Shown here piece by piece: positions 36,135 to 45,189 of a DNA stretch of 64,000 bases. The notes under the pieces are model-generated. The model was not told where the DNA came from, did no database searches, and was given only the letters and a program-made list of their open reading frames with translations. The stretch is from positions 1 through 64,000 of the forward strand of contig NZ_QAON01000013.1 in assembly GCF_003051055.1 (NCBI RefSeq), in the 5' to 3' direction. The position numbers were made by a program, and so were the translations under genes. Origin of the DNA: Agitococcus lubricus (lineage in GTDB: Bacteria > Pseudomonadota > Gammaproteobacteria > Pseudomonadales > Moraxellaceae). Every line of letters starts with the position of its first letter. The first letter of the stretch is position 1.

Positions 36135-38693
36135 TTAGCCTGTTTTTTGACCGCAGGATTCAATACAGTTTTTAATTGCACGCGCAAATTCACGTCCTGT
36201 TTGGTATCGCTCAGAGACATTTTTTGCCAAGGCTTTATCAATAACACTGGCAATACAAGGTAACTGTGCTTCGAGTTCGGGACGTTTGCTAAACAACGGT
36301 GGGTGAGGCTCATTGGTGATTTTGAACATCAATGCCGCCATCGACTCTGCCTTAAATGGGGGTGTGCCTGCGAGCATTTGATAAAACATAACACCTAAAC
36401 TGTATAAATCAGAACGACCATCGACTTTATGACCCGCTAATTGCTCAGGCGACATATAGGTGGGAGTACCTAATACTGTCCCTGTTTTGGTTTTGCTAGA
36501 GTCGGTGATGCGTGCAATACCAAAGTCCGTGATTTTGATATCACTATTTTCAGGATTGAACATAATATTGGCAGGTTTAATATCGCGATGGACAATATTA
36601 AACTCATGGGCGTAGTCTAAGGCTAAGGCCGCTTTATGGATAATATTGATGACTTTAGGCACAGGTAATAGCGCATCGGCTTTGGTGTAGCGCGCTAAAT
36701 CATGGCCTTTTAAGAACTCCATAGCAATGTAGGCCAAGTCATGCTCTTCACCTGCATCATAAATGGTGACAATATTGGGATGGTTGAGGCGACCTGCGGT
36801 TTCGGCTTCACGAAAGAAACGTTCTTTGACTTCTTCGAGCTCATCAGCTTCAAACTCTTCTTTAAGTGCCATGGTTTTAATAGCAACCACGCGGTTAATT
36901 TTGGGGTCTTTACCCAAATAAACGACACCCATCGCACCTTTACCTAATTCTTTTTCAACTTGATAACGACCCAGCATCGGCTTTTCGTCACTGTGAGGGT
37001 CGAGAATCATGGTTGAATTGCTGGCACTGCTACTACTACCACCCAAAATAACGGTTTCTTCGAGTTTTTTAGCGCGAGCCAGTTTTTCTTTAAGGTCACG
37101 AAATTCGGGTGCAAAGTCAGCCATGTACTGATAAACCGAAATGGCCTTATTAAATTGTCGTTTACGTTCATAATCCAGCGCAAGGTTATACATGACATCG
37201 AGAATAGATTCATCACGCGGACATTGACGAAACTTCTCAAAAGCCATATCTAATTGACCTTGTTGCTGTAATGCTAAACCGAGCATACGATTGGATTCGG
37301 CAGATTTTTCGTCTGAGCGGACTTTGGCTTTTTCGGTCACTAAATAACGTTTAGTGGTCAACAAAATATGGCCAACGACAACTAGTGCGGCAGGTAACAT
37401 CAAGGGTACCCAAATCCCAGAATTAGTCATTAACACAAAATGCGCACTTAACAAGGCAATGACAAAGGTGGTGGATGCCCAAACAGCATGTTTGGCGCTC
37501 AGTCTAGGTAATAACAACATCAAATACAGAGCGGCCACCAAAAATAGCCCCCAACGTAAGAGTGGACTCCATTCGGGGACTAAGAAAAAGTTTTGGTTTA
37601 GAATGCTGGCTACATTATGTGCCAAGATAAGCACAGGCTCCATGGCAGGAGAAATGGGCGTCACTTGTGGTGAGCCTAAACCATAGGCTGTAGGGCCGAT
37701 AATGACGATTTTGTCTTTGTATTTACTGACAGGAATTTTGCCACTAACGACATCATAAAAAGAATCAATCGCAAAGGGGCTTAACTCATCAACATCCCCG
37801 TAGTAGAAAGTGCGCATTTGCGAAAATTCATCGGTTTTGATGTCTAATTTACCCAGTTTTAAGCTGTCACCTAAATTAAGTTGAATATCTTCGGGCTTCA
37901 AGTTGAGACTTTTGGCAGCCAGCATGAGGGATAGCGAAGGGTAGTATGCGCCATCATAACTAATCAACAACGGCTCAGTTCTAATGCCGCCGTCGTTGTC
38001 TGGATTAATAGTTAAATGCCCAATAAAGGCGGCTTGTTCACCTAATTGTGCAACGGGCGGAACAGCTTGATTGGTTTCTGGAGGCGTCATACCTAGGCTA
38101 GACGCGTCTTTATCGTCTTGAATATTAGTGATTTGATTACGAGTCACATAAGCAGGGAGTTCGCCATCAGGGTGACCTTGCATTGCTCCCAAGACAAATT
38201 GCATCGGTAAAACGACATTTTTGGCATTAGCAAAACTATCGGCGAGTTGTTGGTCGGTATTGAGTGCTGATTCTGCCTCGGCTAATTTCATGCCAAGCTC
38301 ACCAATCGCGGCATTATCGGCCATTGGTGCCAATTGTTGCGCATAAAACTCATTCAGCTCACGCAACGACTTCAGACCAGGGTCAACTTGTGGCTCTGAC
38401 AAAAAGATGGGTAAACCAATCGCTTTCGCACCGCCTTGATTGAGGCCATTCACCATTTCGGCTAAGTAACTGCGTGGCCACGGCCAACGACCAATATTAC
38501 TGATGCTTTCGTCATCAATAGCAATCACGGCAATTTTATCGCCTGCCTCGTGATGGCTAGAGCGTACCCCCATGTCGTAGGCATTACGTTCTAGATTTTC
38601 AATTAAGGGTGAAGCGGCAATCACTGCCATAAAACTTGTAATGACAAGGCCAATAAACCAGTCACTTTTCCACGATAGAGTTACCTTTGGCAT
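36135..38693 (-). CDS. CHASE2-domain membrane Ser/Thr protein kinase
   Basis: An 852-residue receptor-like kinase. One N-terminal membrane helix (FIGLVITSFMAVIAASPLI) precedes a CHASE2 sensor domain of about 350 residues, marked by DDESISNIGRWPWPRSYLAE and VIIGPTAYGLGSPQVTPIS. Two or three membrane helices follow near residues 375-445. A TPR-like linker (ALDYERKRQFNKAISVYQYM) leads to a Hanks-type kinase domain from about residue 574: GKGAMGVVYLG, VAIKTM, IVHRDIKPANIMFN and DFGIARI, with GTPTYMSPEQL. All catalytic residues are present. The sensor faces the periplasm, so it probably signals envelope state. It sits between pal and cpoB, with a PP2C gene next to it. Confidence 0.9.
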   Translation of the reverse strand: MPKVTLSWKSDWFIGLVITSFMAVIAASPLIENLERNAYDMGVRSSHHEAGDKIAVIAIDDESISNIGRWPWPRSYLAEMVNGLNQGGAKAIGLPIFLSEPQVDPGLKSLRELNEFYAQQLAPMADNAAIGELGMKLAEAESALNTDQQLADSFANAKNVVLPMQFVLGAMQGHPDGELPAYVTRNQITNIQDDKDASSLGMTPPETNQAVPPVAQLGEQAAFIGHLTINPDNDGGIRTEPLLISYDGAYYPSLSLMLAAKSLNLKPEDIQLNLGDSLKLGKLDIKTDEFSQMRTFYYGDVDELSPFAIDSFYDVVSGKIPVSKYKDKIVIIGPTAYGLGSPQVTPISPAMEPVLILAHNVASILNQNFFLVPEWSPLLRWGLFLVAALYLMLLLPRLSAKHAVWASTTFVIALLSAHFVLMTNSGIWVPLMLPAALVVVGHILLTTKRYLVTEKAKVRSDEKSAESNRMLGLALQQQGQLDMAFEKFRQCPRDESILDVMYNLALDYERKRQFNKAISVYQYMADFAPEFRDLKEKLARAKKLEETVILGGSSSSASNSTMILDPHSDEKPMLGRYQVEKELGKGAMGVVYLGKDPKINRVVAIKTMALKEEFEADELEEVKERFFREAETAGRLNHPNIVTIYDAGEEHDLAYIAMEFLKGHDLARYTKADALLPVPKVINIIHKAALALDYAHEFNIVHRDIKPANIMFNPENSDIKITDFGIARITDSSKTKTGTVLGTPTYMSPEQLAGHKVDGRSDLYSLGVMFYQMLAGTPPFKAESMAALMFKITNEPHPPLFSKRPELEAQLPCIASVIDKALAKNVSERYQTGREFARAIKNCIESCGQKTG

Positions 38694-38880
38694 AGCGAAT
38701 CCTGCTGCTTGGTAAAAGTCTGGCTAAATCAATTAGCCGTTTTTGAGGCTTAACCATCAAGAAAACGTGTGTTACGACCTTGATGTTAGGTTTTGCACAA
38801 TCATGTTCGTTATTATTTGTATCAGAGAGTGATTGTATACACAATCATGGCTAAAAGGTAGCATCAACACAGGCAAGAAA

Positions 38881-38900
38881 AAGGCCTCAGATGAGGCCTT
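38881..38900 (-). terminator. Rho-independent terminator of the tol-pal operon
   Basis: AAGGCCTCA (38881-38889) pairs with TGAGGCCTT (38892-38900) with a very tight loop. On the minus strand it is followed by TTTCTTGCC after the stem's own T's. It lies about 45 bases after the pal stop codon. The kinase gene starts about 190 bases further on and so should have its own promoter. Confidence 0.82.
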
Positions 38901-38944
38901 CACGATGTTTATAGCTTAGATAGCCTAAGTTTTGAACAATGATG

Positions 38945-39598
38945 TTATTTAGGTGCATTGGCGGTATAACTGATTTCGACGCGACGGTTTTCTGCCCAAG
39001 CTGCTTCATCATGACCATCATTAATCGGTTTTTCTTTACCGTAGCTGACGGTATCGAGTTGGCTGGCTCGTGCGCCATTACTGCTTAAGAAGGCCTGTAC
39101 GGCGTTTGCCCGACGCTCACCCAGTGCCATATTATATTCACGTGTCCCACGTTCATCGGCATGACCTGCTAATAAGACTTTGGCATTGGGTGTTTGTTTA
39201 AGGTATTGGGCATGCGCTTGTAAGGTACGCATATCCTCTTGGCTCAGGTCTACGCTGTCATAATCAAAATGTACGAGACGAATCGTCAGTAAATCGGCCA
39301 TGCTGACTTCGTTGGCGGTACTGTCATCTGTGCCGCTACTGTTTGTGCCATCATTTGCATTGGCGTCGTTATTAGCACTGTTATTACCGCCTAAACCATT
39401 GGCATTTAAGCGGTCTTGCTCGCTAATGCTATTGGTACTGGCAGTAGCATTGGCATTATTACTATCCGTATTACTCGCGGACGTGGTTTCAGTGGTTGGT
39501 GTGGTTGTCGTGTTTTTGCCTTTGAGTGAGGCGCAACCTGTCATCCCTAAACCTAAAACTAAAGCAAGGGCTAAAGAAATTTTAGTCGTTGACATCAT
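38945..39598 (-). CDS. pal: Peptidoglycan-associated lipoprotein Pal
   Basis: A 217-residue outer-membrane lipoprotein. The signal peptide ends in the lipobox GMTGC. The OmpA-like domain binds peptidoglycan and TolB: LVHFDYDSVDLSQEDMRTLQ, LLAGHADERGTREYNMALGE and ENRRVEISY. Between lipobox and domain lies a linker of about 70 residues made almost only of Asn, Ser, Thr, Asp and Ala, longer and more biased than in most Pal proteins. The start at 39598 is fixed by GAGGAT before it and by the signal peptide. It is the last gene of the tol-pal operon and is followed by a terminator. Confidence 0.93.
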   Translation of the reverse strand: MMSTTKISLALALVLGLGMTGCASLKGKNTTTTPTTETTSASNTDSNNANATASTNSISEQDRLNANGLGGNNSANNDANANDGTNSSGTDDSTANEVSMADLLTIRLVHFDYDSVDLSQEDMRTLQAHAQYLKQTPNAKVLLAGHADERGTREYNMALGERRANAVQAFLSSNGARASQLDTVSYGKEKPINDGHDEAAWAENRRVEISYTANAPK

Positions 39599-39637
39599 AA
39601 AATCCTCATAAGAAATAGACATAGAGTTGCCACGAGT

Positions 39638-40915
39638 TTAAGGTGACCATGTTGGCTCACGAACTTGCCCTTCATTGGCAGGAAGCTGTAACTTAAAACG
39701 ACCATCTAACGACATAATACCCAGTATCCCTTTGTTCCCTTGCCGCGTTGCGTAAACAATCATTTGGCTATTGGGCGCAAAGCTGGGCGATTCATCTAGC
39801 GGTGTGTCAGTTAAAGTCGTTAGACCACCTGTTTGTAAATCTTGAATCGCTATTTGATAGTTTTGTCCACTGCGACGATGCACCATTGCAATATACTTTC
39901 CATTAGGACTAACACTGCCACGCGCATTAAAAGCGCCATCAAAAGTCAGTCGTTTTACGGTTTGTGTGGCCAAATCTAAGCGATAGAGCTGTGGGCTACC
40001 ACCGCGGTCTGAGGTAAAGAGTAACGCACGACCGTCAGGAAACCAACGTGCTTCGGTATCAATGGCGTAATGGTTCGTAACCCGTGTTAGCTTTTTGTTG
40101 GCAATTTCCAAAATATAAATCTCAGGATTACCTTCGTGTGACAAAGTCATCGCTAATTTTGTTCCATCAGGCGACCAAGCGGGTGCACCGTTTAAGCCCT
40201 TAAAGCTAGCAATTAATTGCCGTTGTGGGCTATTAATATCCTGTAAATAAATAGCGGGTTTGCCACTTTCAAAGGAAACATAAGCAATTTGTTTGCCATT
40301 GGGAGACCAATGAGGCGATAAAATAGGCTCGCTAGTTTCTAAGATGTTAATAGGTTGGCGACCATCGGCATCGGCGACCTCTAAGCGATAAAAGAGACTG
40401 TTATTTTTTTTGTATTGTAAAACATACGCAATACGGCTACTAAAAGACCCATCAATCCCTGTGAGTTGCTTAAAAATACGGTCACTAATAAAGTGAGCAG
40501 CTTCACGCCAACGGGTAGGCGGAATGGTCATACTTTCGCCCAATAGACGTTTTTGTTGTAGGCTGCTGCTTAGTTCGTATTGAATAGTGAGTTGGTTATT
40601 GGCATCAGGTGTGACTTTGCCTACCACCACGTAATCTAGATTGAGCGCTTGCCACAAGCCAAATTGGATTTCGTTGCTCGTGCTCGGGCGTTCGGGAAAG
40701 TTTTTACTGGGGTTAAACAAACCACTGCGTGCTAAGTCTGCACTGATAATACTGTCTAAGCTCTCGGTGGCGGTATCATTACTGAAGGGCACAATAGCAA
40801 TAGGCGTACTATTGGTACTGGATTTGACAATATCAATGGTTAAATCGGCATGGGCGACAGAGAGGATATGTAGACTCAGCACGACACCGATTATCAAACG
40901 GAGATAAGACAGCAT
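39638..40915 (-). CDS. tolB: Tol-Pal system protein TolB
   Basis: A 425-residue periplasmic protein. A signal peptide covers about the first 23 residues (ILSVAHA). The N-terminal domain (PIAIVPFSNDTA) is followed by a six-bladed beta-propeller with repeats such as PHWSPNGKQIAYVSFESGKP and PAWSPDGTKLAMTL. TolB binds Pal and links it to TolA at the septum. The length matches the family. It follows tolA by 4 bp and precedes pal by about 40 bp. Confidence 0.95.
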   Translation of the reverse strand: MLSYLRLIIGVVLSLHILSVAHADLTIDIVKSSTNSTPIAIVPFSNDTATESLDSIISADLARSGLFNPSKNFPERPSTSNEIQFGLWQALNLDYVVVGKVTPDANNQLTIQYELSSSLQQKRLLGESMTIPPTRWREAAHFISDRIFKQLTGIDGSFSSRIAYVLQYKKNNSLFYRLEVADADGRQPINILETSEPILSPHWSPNGKQIAYVSFESGKPAIYLQDINSPQRQLIASFKGLNGAPAWSPDGTKLAMTLSHEGNPEIYILEIANKKLTRVTNHYAIDTEARWFPDGRALLFTSDRGGSPQLYRLDLATQTVKRLTFDGAFNARGSVSPNGKYIAMVHRRSGQNYQIAIQDLQTGGLTTLTDTPLDESPSFAPNSQMIVYATRQGNKGILGIMSLDGRFKLQLPANEGQVREPTWSP

Positions 40916-40919
40916 ATGA

Positions 40920-42287
40920 CTAATCCTTGCTGCTAAAATTAAACGTTAAACTTCGGAACTCATTAAATAGCGCACTTTCTGTAGGAACAGGTAGTGGCGC
41001 AGCCTTTTTAATGGCAACTTCTATACTCGCATCAAACGCGTCATTACCACTACGTTTAATAAAAACAATACTACGGACGTCACCATCTGGTAACAAGACG
41101 ATGCGCACCTGTGCACTGAGTTCATTACTTTTAGGTGGAATCAGCCATTCATTTTTAATGGCTTCATAAATACGTTGTTTATATTTTTTGATTAACTCGT
41201 TTTGCTCTCGTTGTTTATCTGCTTGCGCTTTGGCTTGAGCTAAACGCTCGGCTTCTTGTTGCGCTGCTAGCGCGGCTTGCTTACGCAGTCGTGCTTGTTT
41301 CTCGGCTGCTATTTTTCCTTCTAAATCAGCCATTTCTTGGTCTAAACTGTTATTTTTGAGCGCGTCTTGCAGTTTTTTACGAGCAGCAGCTTCTTTTTCT
41401 GCTTTTTCTTTGGCTAATTTATCCGCTTTAGCTTGAGCGTCTTTTTCAGCTTTTTCTTTGGCGATTTTATCCGCTTTAGCTTGAGCTTCTTTTTCAGCTT
41501 TTTCTTTGGCGATTTTATCCGCTTTAGCTTGAGCGTCTTTTTCAGCTTTTTCTTTGGCTAATTTATCCGCTTTGGCTTGAGCGTCTTTTTCTGCTTTTTC
41601 TTTGGCTAATTTATCCGCTTTGGCTTGAGCGTCTTTTTCAGCTTTTTCTTTGGCTAATTTATCCGCTTTAGCTTGAGCGTCTTTTTCAGCTTTTTCTTTG
41701 GCGATTTTATCCGCTTTAGCTTGAGCTTCTTTTTCAGCTTTTTCTTTGGCGATTTTATCCGCTTTAGCTTGAGCGTCTTTTTCAGCTTTTTCTTTGGCGA
41801 TTTTATCTGCTTTGGCTTGAGCGTCTTTTTCAGCTTTTTCTTTGGCTAATTTATCTGCTTTAGCTTGAGCTTCTTTTTCAGCTTTTTCTTTGGCTAATTT
41901 ATCCGCTTTGGCTTGAGCTTCTTTTTCAGCTTTTTCTTTGGCGATTTTATCCGCTTTAGCTTGGGCGTCTTTTTCAGCTTTTTCTTTGGCTAATTTATCT
42001 GCTTTAGCTTGAGCGTCTTGAATAGCCGAAGTAGAAACACGGGTTGGTGTAGTGATAGGCTCTTCGAGCGTTTCAGGGGTGGGTTCTGATTCCGAAGCCA
42101 CAGGTACTTCTGCTGCCAACGCAGAGGCAGGAACTAAGGTTGTTTGTATAGCAGGTGAGGGTGCAGGTAATTCGGGGACAAAATGTTCAGAAAAGCCAAC
42201 GAGTAACAAGAGAAGGCCACCGTGCAATACGAGAGATTGCACGACGGGGTTTTTCAAATAATCTAAGCATGCGGGTTTAGGCATCAT
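40920..42287 (-). CDS. tolA: Tol-Pal energy-coupling protein TolA with expanded repeat domain
   Basis: A 455-residue inner-membrane protein. One N-terminal membrane helix (SLVLHGGLLLLLVGFSEHF) anchors it. A Pro/Glu/Thr linker follows, then domain II: 13 tandem copies of a 16-residue Ala/Lys/Glu repeat spanning about 208 residues, predicted to be one long helix across the periplasm. The C-terminal domain III, KNEWLIPPKSNELSAQVRIV and IKKAAPLPVPTES, contacts TolB and Pal. TolQ and TolR use the proton gradient to drive it. The start has two adjacent ATGs (42287 and 42284). It lies 6 bp after tolR. Confidence 0.93.
   Translation of the reverse strand: MMPKPACLDYLKNPVVQSLVLHGGLLLLLVGFSEHFVPELPAPSPAIQTTLVPASALAAEVPVASESEPTPETLEEPITTPTRVSTSAIQDAQAKADKLAKEKAEKDAQAKADKIAKEKAEKEAQAKADKLAKEKAEKEAQAKADKLAKEKAEKDAQAKADKIAKEKAEKDAQAKADKIAKEKAEKEAQAKADKIAKEKAEKDAQAKADKLAKEKAEKDAQAKADKLAKEKAEKDAQAKADKLAKEKAEKDAQAKADKIAKEKAEKEAQAKADKIAKEKAEKDAQAKADKLAKEKAEKEAAARKKLQDALKNNSLDQEMADLEGKIAAEKQARLRKQAALAAQQEAERLAQAKAQADKQREQNELIKKYKQRIYEAIKNEWLIPPKSNELSAQVRIVLLPDGDVRSIVFIKRSGNDAFDASIEVAIKKAAPLPVPTESALFNEFRSLTFNFSSKD
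41394..42017 (-). repeat. tolA: 13 tandem 48-bp repeats inside tolA
   Basis: Thirteen copies of a 48-base unit, each coding 16 residues of the form (D/E)AQAKADK(L/I)AKEKAEK. Copies differ mainly at two sites: Asp or Glu at position 1 and Leu or Ile at position 9. Silent changes are few, so the array is recent or is kept uniform by recombination. Any loss or gain of whole units keeps the frame and changes the length of the TolA helix. Confidence 0.95.
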
Positions 42288-42293
42288 GAAGGC

Positions 42294-42731
42294 TTAGGGC
42301 GTTGTTGGAGGTTCAGTTAAAAGGCCAACACGTAAAATATGGGCTTCTTGGAGTGCGGACATTAATTTGACAACGTCACCATAAGGTACGTTTTTGTCGC
42401 CATTGATTAGCACCTGACGCTGAGGCTGGGCTTGTTGGCTAGTCATTAAACGTTCACTTAATGCGGTTAGCGGGAGACGAATAGGGTCGGCGCTGCCTTC
42501 TTTTAACCAATAGCTACCATCCGCCTTGATACTGACGATGAACGGCTCTGCACTATCGACAGACAAGGTTTCTGCCGCAACTTCAGGTAGCTCTACTTTA
42601 AGACCTTGTGTCAGCATCGGTGCTGTAATCATAAAAATGACAAGCAGAACTAACATGACGTCTATATAAGGCACAACATTCATTTCCGCGAGTAAATGGC
42701 GGCGTTGGCGCTGAAAAGGGCTAGTATCCAT
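42294..42731 (-). CDS. tolR: Tol-Pal motor protein TolR
   Basis: A 145-residue ExbD/TolR-family protein. The membrane helix with its proton-carrying Asp is MNVVPYIDVMLVLLVIFMIT. The periplasmic domain follows (LINGDKNVPYGDVVKLMSAL). TolR dimers with TolQ form the proton-driven stator that powers TolA. Its start overlaps the tolQ stop by one base, so translation is coupled. The length matches the family. Confidence 0.95.
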   Translation of the reverse strand: MDTSPFQRQRRHLLAEMNVVPYIDVMLVLLVIFMITAPMLTQGLKVELPEVAAETLSVDSAEPFIVSIKADGSYWLKEGSADPIRLPLTALSERLMTSQQAQPQRQVLINGDKNVPYGDVVKLMSALQEAHILRVGLLTEPPTTP

Positions 42732-43396
42732 TAGTGATGACTTTCACGGTGTAATATGCCGCTAAACTCATCGGCAAACATGGCATAACGATTATTCAGT
42801 TGCTCGCTATTCGCCATAAAATGGTTATAGGCTAATACCGCAGGAATAGCGGCAAATAGACCAATGGCTGTGGCAATTAAGGCTTCAGCAATGCCTGGAG
42901 CTACCGTAGCGAGGGTGGCTTGTTGCACTTTAGCTAACCCTAAAAAAGAGGTCATAATTCCCCACACAGTCCCAAATAAGCCAACATAAGGAGCACTCGA
43001 TGCGATGCTGGCCAATGCAGGGAGTTTGGCTTCTAAGCGTTCTTGTTCTTGCATTAAGGTTACACGCATCGCACGTGTAACCCCTTGCATTACAGCATCG
43101 GCTGTCAGACCTTTTTGTCGTAAACGCATGAATTCTTTGAACCCTGCATAAAAGAGAGCTTCTGCACCTTGCCGCTCACTTTTTTGACCACTTTGTTGGT
43201 ACAACATATTCAAATCTGCACCAGACCAAAAGAGTTCCTCAAAGTCCTTGAGTTGTTTATTTGCACTACGATGTACCGTACGGTATTTGGCAATTAAGCT
43301 CCAAGAATAAATAGAAGCGCCAACCAGCGACAACATGACCAATTTGACAGGGATGCTGGCATGGCTGATGAGACCAAGAATAGATAAATCACTCAT
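42731..43396 (-). CDS. tolQ: Tol-Pal motor protein TolQ
   Basis: A 221-residue MotA/ExbB/TolQ-family protein with three membrane helices: near residues 14-35 (VKLVMLSLVGASIYSWSLI), 125-150 (APYVGLFGTVWGIMTSFLGL) and 165-190 (ALIATAIGLFAAIPAVLAYN). The conserved APYVGLFGTVWGIM signature identifies the family. It forms the ring around TolR. Its start overlaps the end of ybgC by 8 bp. Confidence 0.95.
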   Translation of the reverse strand: MSDLSILGLISHASIPVKLVMLSLVGASIYSWSLIAKYRTVHRSANKQLKDFEELFWSGADLNMLYQQSGQKSERQGAEALFYAGFKEFMRLRQKGLTADAVMQGVTRAMRVTLMQEQERLEAKLPALASIASSAPYVGLFGTVWGIMTSFLGLAKVQQATLATVAPGIAEALIATAIGLFAAIPAVLAYNHFMANSEQLNNRYAMFADEFSGILHRESHH

Positions 43397-43787
43397 AATC
43401 GGTTAATAACTGCAAAAGGCGCACGGGTAAGGCGCAGGGTTTGAGTTGATGCCTATCCACACAGGCTATCTCAATTACGGCCTCAGCGAGTAGTAGATTA
43501 TCACGACAAAGTTGTTGCTTAAATGTCAATGAGGCTTTGCCTTGTTTGACAATCTCTGCACTCACCACCAGATTATCGTCCATTTTAGCAGGTTGTCGAT
43601 AACGAATATCTGCTTTTCGTACCACAAAGACATAGTCTTCGGTATGAAGGTAATGGCCAAAACCGATGGCACGTAAAAATTCTGTGCGTGCACGTTCCAT
43701 GAATTTGAGATAGTTGACGTAGTACACAATCCCAGCCGCATCTGTGTCTTCGATGTAAATACGAATGGGCCATTCAAAACGCTTCAT
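43389..43787 (-). CDS. ybgC: Acyl-CoA thioesterase YbgC
   Basis: A 132-residue hotdog-fold thioesterase. The active-site segment is [20 protein letters not shown] with the catalytic Asp. [10 protein letters not shown] and [17 protein letters not shown] follow. It is always found before tolQ in gammaproteobacteria, although it is not needed for Tol function; it acts on acyl-CoA or acyl carrier protein. It overlaps ruvB by 4 bp upstream and tolQ by 8 bp downstream. Confidence 0.93.
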   Translation of the reverse strand: MKRFEWPIRIYIEDTDAAGIVYYVNYLKFMERARTEFLRAIGFGHYLHTEDYVFVVRKADIRYRQPAKMDDNLVVSAEIVKQGKASLTFKQQLCRDNLLLAEAVIEIACVDRHQLKPCALPVRLLQLLTDYE

Positions 43788-44818
43788 ACCGTTTGTCCTG
43801 TAAGCGTTTTTAAGGATTCAGGCATAGTCAGACCAAAACGTAAATACGCATGAGGGGTTGCAATTCGTCCACGCGCGGTACGCATGACCATACCTTGTTG
43901 AATCAAGTAGGGTTCGACGACATCTTCTAGCGTCCCTGAGTCTTCGGCAATGGCAGCAGCTAAGGCTTCGACACCTGCGGGGCCCCCGTTAAATTTTTCC
44001 ATTAAGGCTAACAAATAACGACGGTCTAAGTTATCAAAACCGTGTTGGTCAACATCGAGCATATTTAAGGCAGCATTCGCGACGCTGCCTGTAATGACGC
44101 CATTCCCCTTGACTTCGGCATAATCGCGGACACGACGTAATAAACGGTTGGCGATACGCGGTGTCCCCCGAGCGCGGCGTGCAATTTCGAGCGCGCCTTC
44201 ATCTTCCATAGGGACATTTAATAAACGCGCCGAGCGACTGACAATATAACTGAGGTCGGCGACATTATAAAATTCTAATCGTTGCACAATGCCAAAACGG
44301 TCGCGCAAAGGGGAGGTTAGTAAGCCAGCTCGTGTTGTTGCCGCAACTAAGGTAAAGGGAGGTAGGTCTAATTTAATCGAACGCGCACCAGGCCCTTCAC
44401 CAATGACAATATCTAACTGATAGTCTTCCATTGCGGGGTATAAAATTTCTTCGATAACAGGTGATAAACGATGAATTTCGTCAATAAATAAAACATCACC
44501 TGCTTCTAGATTGGTTAGTAGCGCGGCTAAGTCACCCGCTTTTTCCAGTACAGGCCCGCTGGTAGACTTTAATTCACCTTCCATTTCGCGGGCAATAATA
44601 TTAGCAAGTGTCGTCTTGCCTAAACCAGGAGGACCAAAAATTAAGGTGTGGTCTAATGCCTCCCCGCGAGTTTTAGCCGCATGAATAAAAATTTCCATTT
44701 GTTCACGGACTTTGGGCTGACCAATATAGTCGTCTAAACTGGTGGGACGTATGGCACGGTCAATCACTTCATCTTGACGTTGTGCGTGTGGGGTAATAAT
44801 GCCGCGATCGTGAGCCAT
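43784..44818 (-). CDS. ruvB: Holliday junction branch migration helicase RuvB
   Basis: A 344-residue AAA+ motor. Walker A is [18 protein letters not shown], Walker B is [13 protein letters not shown], and the sensor and arginine finger lie in [20 protein letters not shown]. The C-terminal winged helix ends with [14 protein letters not shown]. It drives branch migration of Holliday junctions with RuvA. No ruvA or ruvC is present upstream in this window: the tRNA and folD follow instead, so ruvB is separated from ruvCA. Its end overlaps ybgC by 4 bp, forming a ruvB-tol operon. Confidence 0.96.
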   Translation of the reverse strand: MAHDRGIITPHAQRQDEVIDRAIRPTSLDDYIGQPKVREQMEIFIHAAKTRGEALDHTLIFGPPGLGKTTLANIIAREMEGELKSTSGPVLEKAGDLAALLTNLEAGDVLFIDEIHRLSPVIEEILYPAMEDYQLDIVIGEGPGARSIKLDLPPFTLVAATTRAGLLTSPLRDRFGIVQRLEFYNVADLSYIVSRSARLLNVPMEDEGALEIARRARGTPRIANRLLRRVRDYAEVKGNGVITGSVANAALNMLDVDQHGFDNLDRRYLLALMEKFNGGPAGVEALAAAIAEDSGTLEDVVEPYLIQQGMVMRTARGRIATPHAYLRFGLTMPESLKTLTGQTV

Positions 44819-44963
44819 AAACTGAGAATCATATAAGCGAGAGATGATGCTAATGGTAGCATAGGTTTTTATGCTAAATAATTGATAAAAAGTTATTTGA
44901 TGGTCAGATACGAGAAAGACGACAATTTAGGTCGTAGAATTGGTGGTGCTTGTGATAAAAGAA

Positions 44964-45040
44964 TGGCGCGCCCGGCGGGATTCGAACCCACGACCCCTGC
45001 CTTCGGAGGGCAGTACTCTATCCAGCTGAGCTACGGGCGC
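44964..45040 (-). tRNA. tRNA-Arg (anticodon CCG)
   Basis: A 77-base cloverleaf on the minus strand. The acceptor GCGCCCG pairs with CGGGCGC. The D-arm is AGCTCAGCTGGATAGAGT. The anticodon arm CTGCC-CTCCGAA-GGCAG has anticodon CCG at 45004-45006. The T-arm is GTGGG-TTCGAAT-CCCGC. CCA is encoded at 44964-44966. It reads the Arg codon CGG. It lies between ruvB and folD. Confidence 0.97.
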
Positions 45041-45189
45041 TTGCAGGGCGGCAATCATAGTATTGTTTATGATGAAAGTCTAGTTTTAACAGGACTTTAG
45101 GTATTTTATCACTTGCTAAGTTTGGTTTTTTCTTATGCTTCGTGAGACAATAGTGTATTGATTTTTGGCTTATTGAAAAAAGGTTCACT

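Noticed and set aside
41394-42017. CRISPR-like array
   Set aside because: The 48-bp units are contiguous with no spacers and encode the TolA helix.
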